In this document: one piece after another, positions 1 to 8,339 of the stretch
Layout: each line of letters begins with the position of its first letter
Numbering within the stretch: position 1 is the stretch's first letter
Assembly: GCA_036258055.1 (NCBI GenBank)
Contig: DATAEK010000060.1
Coordinates: 1 to 25,598 of the forward strand
DNA: 25,598 nt
Direction: 5' to 3'
Source of the DNA: DATAEK01 sp036258055
Lineage (GTDB): Bacteria; Acidobacteriota; Vicinamibacteria; Vicinamibacterales; 2-12-FULL-66-21
The notes under the pieces: generated by a model
Seen by the model: the letters and a program-made list of their open reading frames with translations, nothing else
Databases searched by the model: none
What the model was told of the DNA's origin: nothing
Translations under genes and position numbers: made by a program

Positions 1-1694
1 GTGCCGATGTAAATCGGCGCGAGATCGTCGGCGGTCAGCTCGTGCGTCCGCACGATGTGGGGCGTCAGCAGCATGACGATGTCGGTCTGGCTGATTTCGG
101 CGGAGGTGTTGCCGAAGAGCGACCGCAGCACCGGCACCCGAATCAGACCCGGGAAGCCGGTCAGGCTCCGCCGCTGATCGTCTCGGAGCAATCCCGCGAG
201 CAGGTTCGACTCTCCCTCGCGCAGGCGCAGACGCGTCTTGACCTTGCGCGATCCGAACGACGGCACATCCTGACCAGCGACGCTGATCTGCGGGCCGAGG
301 TTGCTGCTCTCGATGGTCAGATCGATGATGACTTCGCCCTCGTAGGTCACCCGCGGCGTCATCGCGATGTTGACACCGACCGGACGGTAATTGAACGACG
401 ATTGCGGGACGCTCGCGAATCCTCCCGCCGCGGCCGCGCCGAACACCGTCGACACGACCGGGATCTCTTCGCCGAGGTTCAACGTCATCTCCTGACCCTC
501 GGCGCCCCGCAGCTGCGGCTTCGCGATCTGCTTCGTATGCGTGTCGTTCTCGAGGAACCGCAGAACCGCAGTCGGCACCGTGAGATAGAAATCCGCGGTG
601 CTGATCCCCTGGCTGATGGTGTTCAGGTTGAACGGCGGCGGCGCAACGGGCGGGATCACGCCCGACGTGTTCGGCGGCGCCGCTTCCGGAGAAAACGTCA
701 GACCGAGCGCGTAGTTGCTCAGATCGATGCCGTATTCCTTCGTGCGGCTCCGATTGACCTCGAGGATCTGCACGTCAACGATGATCTCCGCGCGGGGCTT
801 GTCGTTGGCGCGGATCAGCCGCTCGATGACGTCCACCATCGGCGCGGTCGCGCGGACGGTGATCGAGTTTGCTGTCTTGTTCGGGAAGAGCGCGGGCTGC
901 GCCGCCGTCGGGATGCGCATGACGGTGTTGATGATCTGCGAGACCTCCTGCGGGTCCGAATGCGAGAGGTAGAACACGCGGATCACCAAGTCGTCGTACT
1001 TCGCGTGCGCCTGCGCCGTATCCGACGCGACCATGATCGTCGTCGGGTTGAGCACTTTGTAGAAATAGCCGTTGCCCGACATGATCTGCTGGAGCCCCTG
1101 CTCGAGCGTCACGCCGTCGAGCCGCACGGTGACGGCGCGATCGGTGAAGAGCTGGGGATCGAACTGCACGTTGATCCCGCTCGCTTCGCCGAGCGTGGTC
1201 AGCACGTCGCGGAGGCTGGAGTTCACGAACGAGAGGCGGAGCGGATCGCGATTCGCGGGGTTGAGGAGCGGCACACCCTGGGTGCGGGCCTGTTCGCGCA
1301 GCTGCTCGATCGCAGGCCGCGGACGCGATTTTTCGATCCGATCGCGGATGATGCGTTCGAGCTCCGCGACGCGGGCGGCCGCCAGGCGGTTGGTCGGATC
1401 CATCTCGACCGCCTTCTTGTACTCAATCAGGGCGGCGTCGAGCTGATCCTTCACCTCGAGATCGTGGGCGCGGCTGATGTGGTCGCGCGCCGCGCTCTGC
1501 ATCGCGCGTTCGAGCGAAATCTTGTACTGAGCGTTGTCCGGGTTCTCCTGAACAGCGGTCGTGAATTCCTTCACCGCCTGGTCCCAGTCGCCCGCTCTCG
1601 CCGCCACCTGGCCTTTTCGATAGGCGCGCCCCGCTGTGCAGCCCGACACGAGCAGCGCAAGGAGAGTGATCGCAACCAGCCTGTGCTTTAACAC
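1..1694 (-). CDS. pilQ: Secretin (PilQ/GspD family), TPR lipoprotein, 3' end missing
   Basis: Outer-membrane secretin that should form the exit pore of the pilus/secretion machine encoded upstream. The frame starts at a GTG with GGAG five bases upstream; no other start codon lies in frame in the 81-bp gap after the preceding gene. The N-terminus is a lipoprotein signal ending LLVSGC, with Cys near residue 18. Next come TPR-like helices (about residues 25-115), an STN/N0-like segment (about 145-220, beginning PLRLSFVNSSLRDVL), a secretin N repeat (about 235-320) and the C-terminal secretin core with the ENDTHTKQIAKPQLR and VNIAMTPRV motifs. The last visible residues (LLTPHIVRTHELTADDL) are the conserved secretin end, so only a short tail is lost beyond the window. 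A lipidated secretin with TPRs is unlike classical PilQ; GspD is an equally defensible name. Confidence 0.93.
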   Translation of the reverse strand, partial: MLKHRLVAITLLALLVSGCTAGRAYRKGQVAARAGDWDQAVKEFTTAVQENPDNAQYKISLERAMQSAARDHISRAHDLEVKDQLDAALIEYKKAVEMDPTNRLAAARVAELERIIRDRIEKSRPRPAIEQLREQARTQGVPLLNPANRDPLRLSFVNSSLRDVLTTLGEASGINVQFDPQLFTDRAVTVRLDGVTLEQGLQQIMSGNGYFYKVLNPTTIMVASDTAQAHAKYDDLVIRVFYLSHSDPQEVSQIINTVMRIPTAAQPALFPNKTANSITVRATAPMVDVIERLIRANDKPRAEIIVDVQILEVNRSRTKEYGIDLSNYALGLTFSPEAAPPNTSGVIPPVAPPPFNLNTISQGISTADFYLTVPTAVLRFLENDTHTKQIAKPQLRGAEGQEMTLNLGEEIPVVSTVFGAAAAGGFASVPQSSFNYRPVGVNIAMTPRVTYEGEVIIDLTIESSNLGPQISVAGQDVPSFGSRKVKTRLRLREGESNLLAGLLRDDQRRSLTGFPGLIRVPVLRSLFGNTSAEISQTDIVMLLTPHIVRTHELTADDLAPIYIG

Positions 1695-1775
1695 CGGCGC
1701 TCCATGAACAGTGGCATTGTTGCCGTTGACTTCATGCGTCTCATTCCGGGTACTTCGAGGAGTACCTGTTTTGGA

Positions 1776-2348
1776 TCACCGTGCTGGACAACCTTCCAGC
1801 CTGATCGTCATCCGGCCGGTGCCGTTCGTGTACTCCATCACGATCGATTCGAGGCCGATCCGCACGAGGCGATATCGTCCATCCACGATCTTGCCTTCGG
1901 GCTCGAAGAACGTGTTGCCCTTGCAGTCGCTCATTGCCGCAACCTTGAGCCCTCCCTTTTCCACCGTTCCCATGAACTTCAGCGGGATCGCGGGGGGCGG
2001 TGGCGGCCCAGTCTGCACCGGTGTCGGGACCGGCGGTGGGGTCCGCGCGGCGTCGGCCGGCGGCGCGGGCGCTGCCTTGGGCTGGAATCGAAACGGATTG
2101 CGGTCGCTCGCGCCCGGTCCAGGCCGGGCAGTGTCGAGCGCGTCCAGCCTGACACTGAGCTCCCCCGGCTTGATCGTCTCCGGCGCGTGCGCCCTCGCGT
2201 TCCTGCTCTGATTAGACGCTGACACTGCAACCGCGGCCGACTCCGTCGTCGGCCACATGTAGTTCGCCACGTATCCGACCACGACGAGCCCCAGCACGAT
2301 GAGCAGCCACGGCCGCGGGCGACTGGTCGCGGAAGTGTCAATGTTCAT
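1776..2348 (-). CDS. PilP/GspC-like inner-membrane periplasmic protein
   Basis: 190 aa. A short cytoplasmic N-terminus is followed by one membrane segment (about residues 14-31, PWLLIVLGLVVVGYVANYMW). A Pro/Ala-rich linker (about 91-123) leads to a small C-terminal beta domain starting PLKFMGTVEKGGLKVA. The architecture of one TM helix, a proline-rich spacer and a small domain is that of GspC or a non-lipidated PilP, which link the inner-membrane platform to the secretin. Position between pilO and the secretin supports this. The ATG overlaps the end of pilO by 11 bp, implying translational coupling. There is no lipobox, unlike PilP of Pseudomonas or Neisseria. Family assignment rests on architecture and position because the sequence itself is poorly conserved. 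Confidence 0.75.
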   Translation of the reverse strand: MNIDTSATSRPRPWLLIVLGLVVVGYVANYMWPTTESAAVAVSASNQSRNARAHAPETIKPGELSVRLDALDTARPGPGASDRNPFRFQPKAAPAPPADAARTPPPVPTPVQTGPPPPPAIPLKFMGTVEKGGLKVAAMSDCKGNTFFEPEGKIVDGRYRLVRIGLESIVMEYTNGTGRMTIRLEGCPAR

Positions 2349-2913
2349 CGAGTCCCGCTCGGTAGTAGGTCGCCACTTTGATGTTCACGCTCAGGCCGCG
2401 ATCGGTGTCCGACCCCTGCTGCAACGCAACGTTCTCGAGAATCAGGAACTCCGGCGCCGTCTCGAGATCGTAGATGAAGCGGCGGACGTCCCGGTACTGC
2501 CCGGTCAGGGCCACCGAGATCGAGAGTTTGCCGAGCGTGCTGTCCCGCTCCTGCTTCGGATCGAACTGCCTGTTGACGATCGCCACGTGCGCCGCCTTGG
2601 CCAGCTGCTCGATCTTCAGAAACGTGATCCGGCGCGCCTCGCTCTGGTCAATCGGAAGCACCGACGTGTAGAACTTCTCCAGCTCCGCATCCGCAGAAAC
2701 CTTACCGGTCGCCGTCGCGCGCGCCGACTCGTAGTCACGCTTCGCTGACTGCAGTTGTTTCTCCGCGATTTGAGCGGCACGCTCGCCCCCAGCCTCTTTG
2801 AGCGAGAGCGGATAGATGACCGCCGCGTAGAGCGCCGCGTTGAGAACGATGGCGATGATGACCGGGTAGATCAGACGGCGCTTCTCCGCAAAGATTCGCC
2901 GGGTCAGAGTCAT
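2338..2913 (-). CDS. pilO: Type IV pilus assembly protein PilO
   Basis: 191 aa bitopic inner-membrane protein. A basic N-terminus (MTLTRRIFAEKRRL) is followed by one TM helix (about residues 16-36), a coiled-coil stretch rich in Ala, Glu, Lys and Arg (about 40-85), and a ferredoxin-like C-terminal domain. This is the standard PilO/GspM plan; PilO pairs with PilN to form the alignment complex between the cytoplasmic PilM ring and the secretin. The start ATG overlaps the pilN stop (ATGA, 2910-2913), and the 3' end overlaps the next gene. The length is typical for PilO. Confidence 0.85.
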   Translation of the reverse strand: MTLTRRIFAEKRRLIYPVIIAIVLNAALYAAVIYPLSLKEAGGERAAQIAEKQLQSAKRDYESARATATGKVSADAELEKFYTSVLPIDQSEARRITFLKIEQLAKAAHVAIVNRQFDPKQERDSTLGKLSISVALTGQYRDVRRFIYDLETAPEFLILENVALQQGSDTDRGLSVNIKVATYYRAGLDEH

Positions 2914-3512
2914 GGCCGCCCTCCCCCACTCTTGGTCGCTTCCGCCTTCGGCGCCGGTTCGTGCGTCGGCACGTAGTCGGTCTCGATCACGAGGCGGTGC
3001 AGCCCATCATCGGTCTGATCCTGCTGACGCGGAAGCACATGGTCGAACGCACCCGTTGCCTCGAGCTTCTCCATGAACTCGGCGAAATCGTCGGCGTTGC
3101 GCGCCAGGGCCACCATGCTGACGCGGGTGCCGGCTTCGGTGACCGTGGGCCGAACCGCGGTGAGCATGACGTCTGGCGGCAGCGTGGTCTCGATCTGGTT
3201 GAAGAAGTCGGTCCACGAGAACGTGCGCTGGTCGATGAGCGTGTTGGCCTCGCGTGCCTCCGCGGCGACGAGCGCGAGCTCTTTCGGATCGATCCCGTGA
3301 CGGATGCGCGTCGCCTCACGGGTCAGGCGCTCGGCTTCGCTGCGCTGGCTGGCGATTCGGGACGACAACTCCGTGTTGTGCCTCGACAGCCGGATCAGCT
3401 TCTGAGCGTTCAGCAGCGTCAGCGCCAGCACCAGACCGGCGATCACCGCGATCACGAAGTGGACGGCGCGTTCGTTGTAGAACGGACGGGTCGAGAGATT
3501 GGTGCGCAGCAC
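2910..3512 (-). CDS. pilN: Type IV pilus assembly protein PilN
   Basis: 200 aa from a GTG that shares its G with the TAG stop of pilM (TAGTG at 3510-3514). The frame stays open further upstream but that part lies inside pilM. The N-terminus reads MLRTNLSTRPFYNER, the conserved cytoplasmic PilN motif (INLLPxR / NLxTRPF type) that docks into PilM. One TM helix (about residues 17-35), a coiled coil (about 40-75) and a periplasmic ferredoxin-like domain follow, ending in a charged Pro/Gly-rich tail. This is the PilN/GspL-C half of the alignment complex. One-base and four-base overlaps with pilM and pilO show a tight operon. Confidence 0.88.
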   Translation of the reverse strand: MLRTNLSTRPFYNERAVHFVIAVIAGLVLALTLLNAQKLIRLSRHNTELSSRIASQRSEAERLTREATRIRHGIDPKELALVAAEAREANTLIDQRTFSWTDFFNQIETTLPPDVMLTAVRPTVTEAGTRVSMVALARNADDFAEFMEKLEATGAFDHVLPRQQDQTDDGLHRLVIETDYVPTHEPAPKAEATKSGGGRP

Positions 3513-4483
3513 TACGCCACCCGCTCCCGGAGAAGGATGCCGATTGAAGGCGCGAGCGCGTCCAGGAGCTCCGGACCGACGCTGATGCGATCGCGCACCG
3601 TCGCCGCGGATCGGAAGTCGAGCGTCTCGACCCGCGATCCCAGCCGCTCCTCGATGCTCCGCCGCAGCCACGCGGCCTGCTCCGGTCCGCGGAGCGAGGC
3701 GCCCGTGACGATCACCCGCGCGAAGCCGCCGCCGCCAAGCCGATCCTCGTGATACATCGCAGTCTGATGCACGAGGTCCGCGAGCTCGGCAGGGCCGTTG
3801 GAGCCGCGGTTTCGGAAGAACACCAGATCCGAGCCTCGAACCACGGCCAGCGTCGCGTAGTCGGCCGCGACGTTCACCAGGAGCCAGTCACCGGATGTCT
3901 GGCCCGATGCAAGCACGGCGTTAATGAGATTGAAGCTGGCCAGGTCGACCAACCCGGCATGTGCATCGGCAGCCTGACACGCGGCTTCATAACCCGCGAT
4001 GATGTCGCGGCGGGCGATCGTGACGACGTACTCGCGACCACCGCCGGTCAGCGGTGCGCCGTGGCACCACGAGACCTGCGCATCTTCGATCCGGAACGGC
4101 GCCGCCTTCCGCACCTGCCACCGGATCAACTGGTCGAGATCCTGAAGCTTTGCCGGCACCTTCTCGAATCGCAGCAACGAGACCTTGCCGACCGTGTCGG
4201 GCAGGACCAGCGCGATGCGACGCGGCCGCGGGGACAATTTCTCGAGAGCCGCCTTGATCGCCGCAGTGAGCGCTCCGGCATCGTGGACGTTCACCGCGTT
4301 CAGCCCTGGCTCGACCGCGCTGGGAGGTAACGGTTCGGCCGAGTACGAAGACACGACGGTCCCTCCGCGCTGCTCGACGGCGGAGACGGCCGTGACGTGG
4401 CTCCGGGTGATCTCGAGCGCCGCACTGGGCGGCGCGCTCGCCAGCAGACCCGAGCGCCGGTGCTTGACGGGTTGATCGCTCAT
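3512..4483 (-). CDS. pilM: Type IV pilus assembly protein PilM (actin-like ATPase)
   Basis: 323 aa, soluble and cytoplasmic, with no signal peptide or TM. Actin/FtsA-fold features are visible: the N-terminal beta strand SAALEITRSHVTAVS (phosphate-1-like), LDQLIRWQVRKAAPF, the conserved PilM segment contacting PilN, and LVDLASFNLINAVLASG followed by WLLVNVAADYATLAVVRG (phosphate-2-like). PilM forms a cytoplasmic ring binding the PilN N-terminus and the PilB motor. It starts with an ATGA overlap on the pilB stop and ends one base into pilN. It is slightly shorter than typical PilM (about 350 aa). The N-terminal 20 residues are basic and low-complexity. Confidence 0.87.
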   Translation of the reverse strand: MSDQPVKHRRSGLLASAPPSAALEITRSHVTAVSAVEQRGGTVVSSYSAEPLPPSAVEPGLNAVNVHDAGALTAAIKAALEKLSPRPRRIALVLPDTVGKVSLLRFEKVPAKLQDLDQLIRWQVRKAAPFRIEDAQVSWCHGAPLTGGGREYVVTIARRDIIAGYEAACQAADAHAGLVDLASFNLINAVLASGQTSGDWLLVNVAADYATLAVVRGSDLVFFRNRGSNGPAELADLVHQTAMYHEDRLGGGGFARVIVTGASLRGPEQAAWLRRSIEERLGSRVETLDFRSAATVRDRISVGPELLDALAPSIGILLRERVA

Positions 4484-6156
4484 TCGACGAACGTCACCTT
4501 GTTGATCTCGCGCAGCGTCGTCACGCCAGCGAGGACGCGTTCGACGGCGGACTCACGCAGGAAGCGCATCCCCTCCTCACGCGCCGCTTTCTTGATCTCG
4601 GACGTGGGCCGGCGCGCCAGAATCAGCTCGCGGATGTTGTCCGAAAGGTCGAGCAGCTCGCAGATCGCGGTGCGTCCCTTGAAGCCGGTGCCGCCGCACT
4701 CGATGCAGCCCGCCCCTTCGAAGAAACGGCCGCTCGTCTGAAGTCCCGGATCCAGGGCGGACTCGGCGAGCTGCGCCTTCGTCACCATCGAGGGGCGCTT
4801 GCAGTGGGTGCAGATGTTCCGCACCAGCCGCTGCGCCAGCACGCAGTTCAGAGCGGAGACGAACTGGTACGGCTCGACGCCCATGTTCAGGAACCGGCCG
4901 AGCACGTCGAGGACGTTGTTGGCGTGAACGGTCGTGAATACCAGGTGCCCGGTCAGCGCCGACTGGATGGCAATCTGCGCCGTTTCAGGATCGCGGATTT
5001 CTCCGACCATGATCTTGTCGGGGTCGTGACGCAGGATCGATCGCAGGCCCCGGGCGAACGTCAGCCCCTTCTTCTCGTTGATCGGGATCTGGGTGATGCC
5101 CCTGAGCTGATACTCGACCGGATCTTCGATTGTGATGATCTTGTCCTCGATCGATTTGATCTCCGAGAGCGCGGCATAGAGCGTCGTCGTTTTGCCGCTG
5201 CCGGTCGGGCCGGTGACCAGCACCATGCCGTACGGTTCCGCGATGTACTTCCGGAAGCGCTTCAGCTCGTCGTCCGGGAAGCCAAGGATGTCCAACCGCA
5301 GCTCGTGGAACTGCTCGCTGATCGATTCCTTGTCGAGGATGCGGATGACGGCGTCCTCGCCGTGGACGCTCGGCATGATCGACACGCGGAAATCGATGGT
5401 CTTGCCGGGAAGACGGAGCTTGAACCGGCCGTCCTGCGGGACGCGCTTCTCGGCGATGTCGAGCTCCGCCATGACCTTCACGCGCGAGATGATGGTGCTG
5501 TGATGCCGCTTGTCAATGGGCGGCATCGCCGGTTGCAGCACGCCGTCGATGCGGTACTTCACGTGCACGGAATCGTCTTGCGTCTCGACGTGGATATCGC
5601 TGGCGCGGCGTTGAATCGCGTTGAAGATCGTCGTGTCCACGAGCCGGATGACCGGGCTCGCGTCCGCGGTGAACTTGTCGACGGTGAGCTGCTCGTCGCT
5701 GCTCTCATCCTCGCGCAGGATCTGGATCTTGAAGCTCTCGGTGGCCTCTTCCAGCACCCGCTGCGAGCTCTCGCTCTTCTTGAGAATCGACTGGATCGCC
5801 GACGGCGTCCCGACCGTGACCTTGATCGGCGACGCGAGCAGCACCGCTAACTCGTCGATCATCGGCAGGTCCGTCGGATCTGAGACGACGATCACGAGCG
5901 ACGGCCCTTCGCGCCGGTACGGCACGAAGTTGTAGCGCAGCATCAGATCCGCCGGGATCGCCCGGAACAGATCGTGGTCGATGCTGAATTGCCCGAGATC
6001 GACGACCTCGAGGCGATACCGGTCTGCCAGCCGCCTCGCGCGCGTCAGCTCGGCCGCGCGATCGGCCGGCGTCGATTCGACGACGTTGGTCGTCGCATAG
6101 AGATCGGGTTCGGGGCTCGCGACGGTGAGAGGATTGCTTTCCATCGTAGAAATCAA
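4480..6156 (-). CDS. pilB: Type IV pilus / type II secretion assembly ATPase PilB (GspE)
   Basis: 558 aa hexameric motor ATPase that powers pilin polymerisation. An MshEN-like N-terminal domain (about residues 30-130) precedes the GspE core. Walker A is GPTGSGKT (316-323), the Asp box EDPVEYQ (344-350), Walker B IMVGEIRD (382-389) and the His box TGHLVFTTVHANN (402-414). The four zinc cysteines are CTHC (449/452) and CIEC (484/487). All key residues are intact. The listed start is a TTG overlapping the pilC stop (TTGA); an ATG at 6144 (residue 5) is an equally plausible start and neither has a strong Shine-Dalgarno. No retraction ATPase PilT gene is seen here, so pilus extension or secretion cannot be told apart. 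Confidence 0.94.
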   Translation of the reverse strand: MISTMESNPLTVASPEPDLYATTNVVESTPADRAAELTRARRLADRYRLEVVDLGQFSIDHDLFRAIPADLMLRYNFVPYRREGPSLVIVVSDPTDLPMIDELAVLLASPIKVTVGTPSAIQSILKKSESSQRVLEEATESFKIQILREDESSDEQLTVDKFTADASPVIRLVDTTIFNAIQRRASDIHVETQDDSVHVKYRIDGVLQPAMPPIDKRHHSTIISRVKVMAELDIAEKRVPQDGRFKLRLPGKTIDFRVSIMPSVHGEDAVIRILDKESISEQFHELRLDILGFPDDELKRFRKYIAEPYGMVLVTGPTGSGKTTTLYAALSEIKSIEDKIITIEDPVEYQLRGITQIPINEKKGLTFARGLRSILRHDPDKIMVGEIRDPETAQIAIQSALTGHLVFTTVHANNVLDVLGRFLNMGVEPYQFVSALNCVLAQRLVRNICTHCKRPSMVTKAQLAESALDPGLQTSGRFFEGAGCIECGGTGFKGRTAICELLDLSDNIRELILARRPTSEIKKAAREEGMRFLRESAVERVLAGVTTLREINKVTFVE

Positions 6157-7361
6157 CTCAATGCGTTCGACAGGTTGAAGAGGGGCATGTAGAGCGACAG
6201 GAGCAACGAGGCGATCACGAGTCCCATGATGATGAGCAGCACGGGTTCGATGATCGTCACGAAACGTCCGAGATTCGTCTCGATTTCCTCGTCGTAGAAG
6301 TCGGCCAGACTGTTCAGCATCTCCTGGAGCGCGCCGGTCGATTCGCCCACCTCGACCATCTTGATCGCGACATCAGGGAAGGCGCCGCTGTCGTTCATTG
6401 CCGCGGACAGCGCCCGTCCCTCGCGGACTTGCTGCGCGGCCGCGTGCAGCTCGCGCGCCATGTACTGATTCCGGATCGATCGCGCCGACACATCAATCGC
6501 GTTCACGAGCGGAATGCCACCGCCGAGCAGCGTCGCCAGCGTGCGTGCCGACTGGGAGGTGGCGAACTTCCGGGCGATCCCGCCGAGCCCCGGTACGCGA
6601 AGGACCCAGCGATCGAACCGCTCCCGCTGTCCCGGACGCGACAGCCACTGCCAGAATCCCACGCCCGCAACCACCAGCCCGGTCAGCACGAGCAGGGCAT
6701 ACGAGCTCGCAAAGCCCGAAACCGCGACGATGACGCGGGTGGACAACGGCAGCTGCTGGCCGAACTGCTCGTAGAACCGACCGAACTCCGGCACGACTCT
6801 GAGCACGATGATCGCGACGACGATCAGCGAGAGCGCGAGCAGGATGACCGGATAGACGAGCGCGGAGATCGTCTTCCGTTTCACTCCGGCGACGACCTTG
6901 ACGTAGGCCACATAGCGCCGGATGACCTGTTCGAGGTTGCCGCTCTTCTCGCCCGCGAGCAGCGACGCCGTGTAGACGCCTGGAAACAGCTCACCGTGCG
7001 CCTCGAACGATTCCGACAGCGAACTGCCCGCGCGAACCCGTTCGTAGACATCGTCGAGCACGGACTTGAAGACCGGGTTCGTGACGCGCCGGCGCAGGAT
7101 CTCGAGCGACTGCACGAGCGGCATCCCGGCCTTCAGGAGCGTGGCCAGCTCCTGATTGAACACGACGAACTCGCGGGTCGAGATCCGGGACCGTCGCGGC
7201 AGGGCGAGCGAGGCGACGCCAAACCGGCTCGCGCGCTGAAGGCCGAGGACGAATAACCCCTTCTCCTCGAACTCCCGCCTGAGGCGCGCTTCGCTCTCGG
7301 CGACGTACACACCTTCGATGATCTCGCCGCCCGGGGTCCCAAGCCTGCAGCGAAACTCCAT
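6153..7361 (-). CDS. pilC: Inner-membrane platform protein PilC (GspF)
   Basis: 402 aa polytopic membrane protein at the base of the machine, contacting the PilB motor. Two T2SSF domains are evident: the first around FVVFNQELATLLKAGMPLVQSLE, the second around SQSARTLATLLGGGIPLVNAI, with the GEKSGNLEQV and GESTGALQEML motifs in each repeat. TM helices lie around KTISALVYPVILLALSLIVV, ASSYALLVLTGLVVAGVGF and the C-terminal ITIIEPVLLIIMGLVIASLLL-like segment. I chose the ATG at 7361 (MEFRCRLG); a TTG at 7391 would add ten poorly conserved residues. It is the first gene of the seven-gene minus-strand operon. The last codons overlap pilB. Confidence 0.92.
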   Translation of the reverse strand: MEFRCRLGTPGGEIIEGVYVAESEARLRREFEEKGLFVLGLQRASRFGVASLALPRRSRISTREFVVFNQELATLLKAGMPLVQSLEILRRRVTNPVFKSVLDDVYERVRAGSSLSESFEAHGELFPGVYTASLLAGEKSGNLEQVIRRYVAYVKVVAGVKRKTISALVYPVILLALSLIVVAIIVLRVVPEFGRFYEQFGQQLPLSTRVIVAVSGFASSYALLVLTGLVVAGVGFWQWLSRPGQRERFDRWVLRVPGLGGIARKFATSQSARTLATLLGGGIPLVNAIDVSARSIRNQYMARELHAAAQQVREGRALSAAMNDSGAFPDVAIKMVEVGESTGALQEMLNSLADFYDEEIETNLGRFVTIIEPVLLIIMGLVIASLLLSLYMPLFNLSNALS

Positions 7362-7432
7362 GCCTAGGGACGCAACCTCCGTGAGGCGCAAGCTCTTGTC
7401 TGTGAGGACATTATCGGCCGACTGACTCGCGG

Positions 7433-7438
7433 ATTATA
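7433..7438 (-). promoter_or_regulatory. Candidate -10 element for the pil operon
   Basis: On the minus strand the sequence TATAAT lies 72 bp upstream of the pilC ATG and is the only consensus-like hexamer in the 200-bp gap. No good -35 is found at 16-18 bp, so this is a weak call based on a perfect -10 in otherwise GC-rich DNA. Confidence 0.4.
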
Positions 7439-7539
7439 TACCAGCCACCTTCGCCGCGCGGCGCGAAACACCATGCAGGTTAGACAGCGATTCGGGCCCG
7501 ATGGCTGGGATTGGCTCGCGGGCCCGGGCAGCCCGAGAC

Positions 7540-7554
7540 CGTCGGGGTCCGACG
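7540..7554 (-). terminator. Small hairpin just after the transglycosylase stop
   Basis: A perfect 6-bp stem (CGTCGG / CCGACG) with a 3-nt loop lies seven bases beyond the stop codon of the minus-strand lytic transglycosylase gene. There is no T-tract, so it may only be a 3'-end stabilising hairpin. Confidence 0.3.
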
Positions 7555-7560
7555 ACTGAG

Positions 7561-8217
7561 CTACTTCGACTTGGCGAGCCCGAGGATTCTCGCGACGTAG
7601 TCGCGCGTTTCGCGGTACGGAGGCACGCCGTTGAACTTCATGACGGCCCCTTCACCCGCGTTGTAGGCGGCAAGCGCCAGTTCGACGCCCCAGCGATCGA
7701 TCAACGATTTCAAACGCTTGATCCCAGCCTCGAGATTGGCCCTGGGATCGAAGGGGTTCCGGACGTTGTATTCCCTCGCCGTCGACGGCATGAGCTGCAT
7801 GAGCCCCATGGCCCCACGTGGGGACCGCGCCTTCGGCTTGTAGTTTGATTCCACCTGAATCAGCGCACGAACGAGCAGCGGATCGACGCCGTGCGCCTGG
7901 GACATCGACTCGATGAGTTCCCCATATGGCGTTCCGTCGAGCAGCCCGGCCACGTCCGTGACGTCGAGTTCCTGATCCTTCGCTGGTTCGGGATACGGCA
8001 CTTCGTCCGCGACGATCTTCTCGATCAGCGATTTGTCGCAGGTGACCTCGCCACCGCTCCTGAGCGTCAGGACGATGGAGTCCCCTTCGACCTTGTGAGA
8101 CTTGATTGAGAGCGTTCGACCTGAGCTCAAAACCACGATTTCAGCTTGGGCGACGGCCGCTGAGCCCAGCAAGGCAGACGTCGCCGCTGCTACGAATAAC
8201 CAGCCCTTCAATCGCAT
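7561..8217 (-). CDS. Secreted lytic transglycosylase, SLT domain
   Basis: 218 aa from the ATG at 8217, chosen because it gives a clean Sec signal peptide (MRLKGWLFVAAATSALL...AQA). An ATG seven codons upstream is possible. After an N-terminal beta-rich segment (about 25-70, including a single Cys) comes a compact SLT/MltE-type domain (about 100-215). The catalytic Glu is in ALIQVESNY (about residue 123), followed by the family motifs SPRGAMGLMQLMPSTA and ALAAYNAGEGAV. The enzyme would cleave the MurNAc-GlcNAc bond of peptidoglycan in the periplasm, forming 1,6-anhydro ends. It lies immediately upstream of the pil operon in the same direction, so a role in opening the wall for the machine is possible but only positional. 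Confidence 0.88.
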   Translation of the reverse strand: MRLKGWLFVAAATSALLGSAAVAQAEIVVLSSGRTLSIKSHKVEGDSIVLTLRSGGEVTCDKSLIEKIVADEVPYPEPAKDQELDVTDVAGLLDGTPYGELIESMSQAHGVDPLLVRALIQVESNYKPKARSPRGAMGLMQLMPSTAREYNVRNPFDPRANLEAGIKRLKSLIDRWGVELALAAYNAGEGAVMKFNGVPPYRETRDYVARILGLAKSK

Positions 8218-8339
8218 GTGGAAGCGGTATCCTACCATCCGGCCAGGCCTCTGTCCAGAAACACTACAGTCGAGCTCTTCATCTGACCTTTTAGTCGCCC
8301 GCTCAGTTGTATCGGCTGCCGACGGTCACTACTTTGGGC

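Noticed and set aside
42..1691. A 549-codon open frame on the plus strand opposite the secretin
   Set aside because: Arg/His/Asp-rich composition typical of antisense frames in GC-rich DNA; the minus strand encodes a clear secretin.
1687..1736. Short leader peptide upstream of the secretin (15 codons from an ATG in another frame, ending over the secretin start)
   Set aside because: Too short to support; no ribosome-binding site or conserved feature visible, although coupling to the GTG start is conceivable.
4804..5850. A 348-codon open frame on the plus strand opposite pilB
   Set aside because: Low-complexity Arg/Asp/Leu composition and complete overlap with the conserved ATPase gene.
7461..7560. 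Possible tRNA-like or structured RNA in the GC-rich gap before the pil operon
   Set aside because: No cloverleaf, anticodon arm or T-loop consensus could be drawn; only short GC palindromes.
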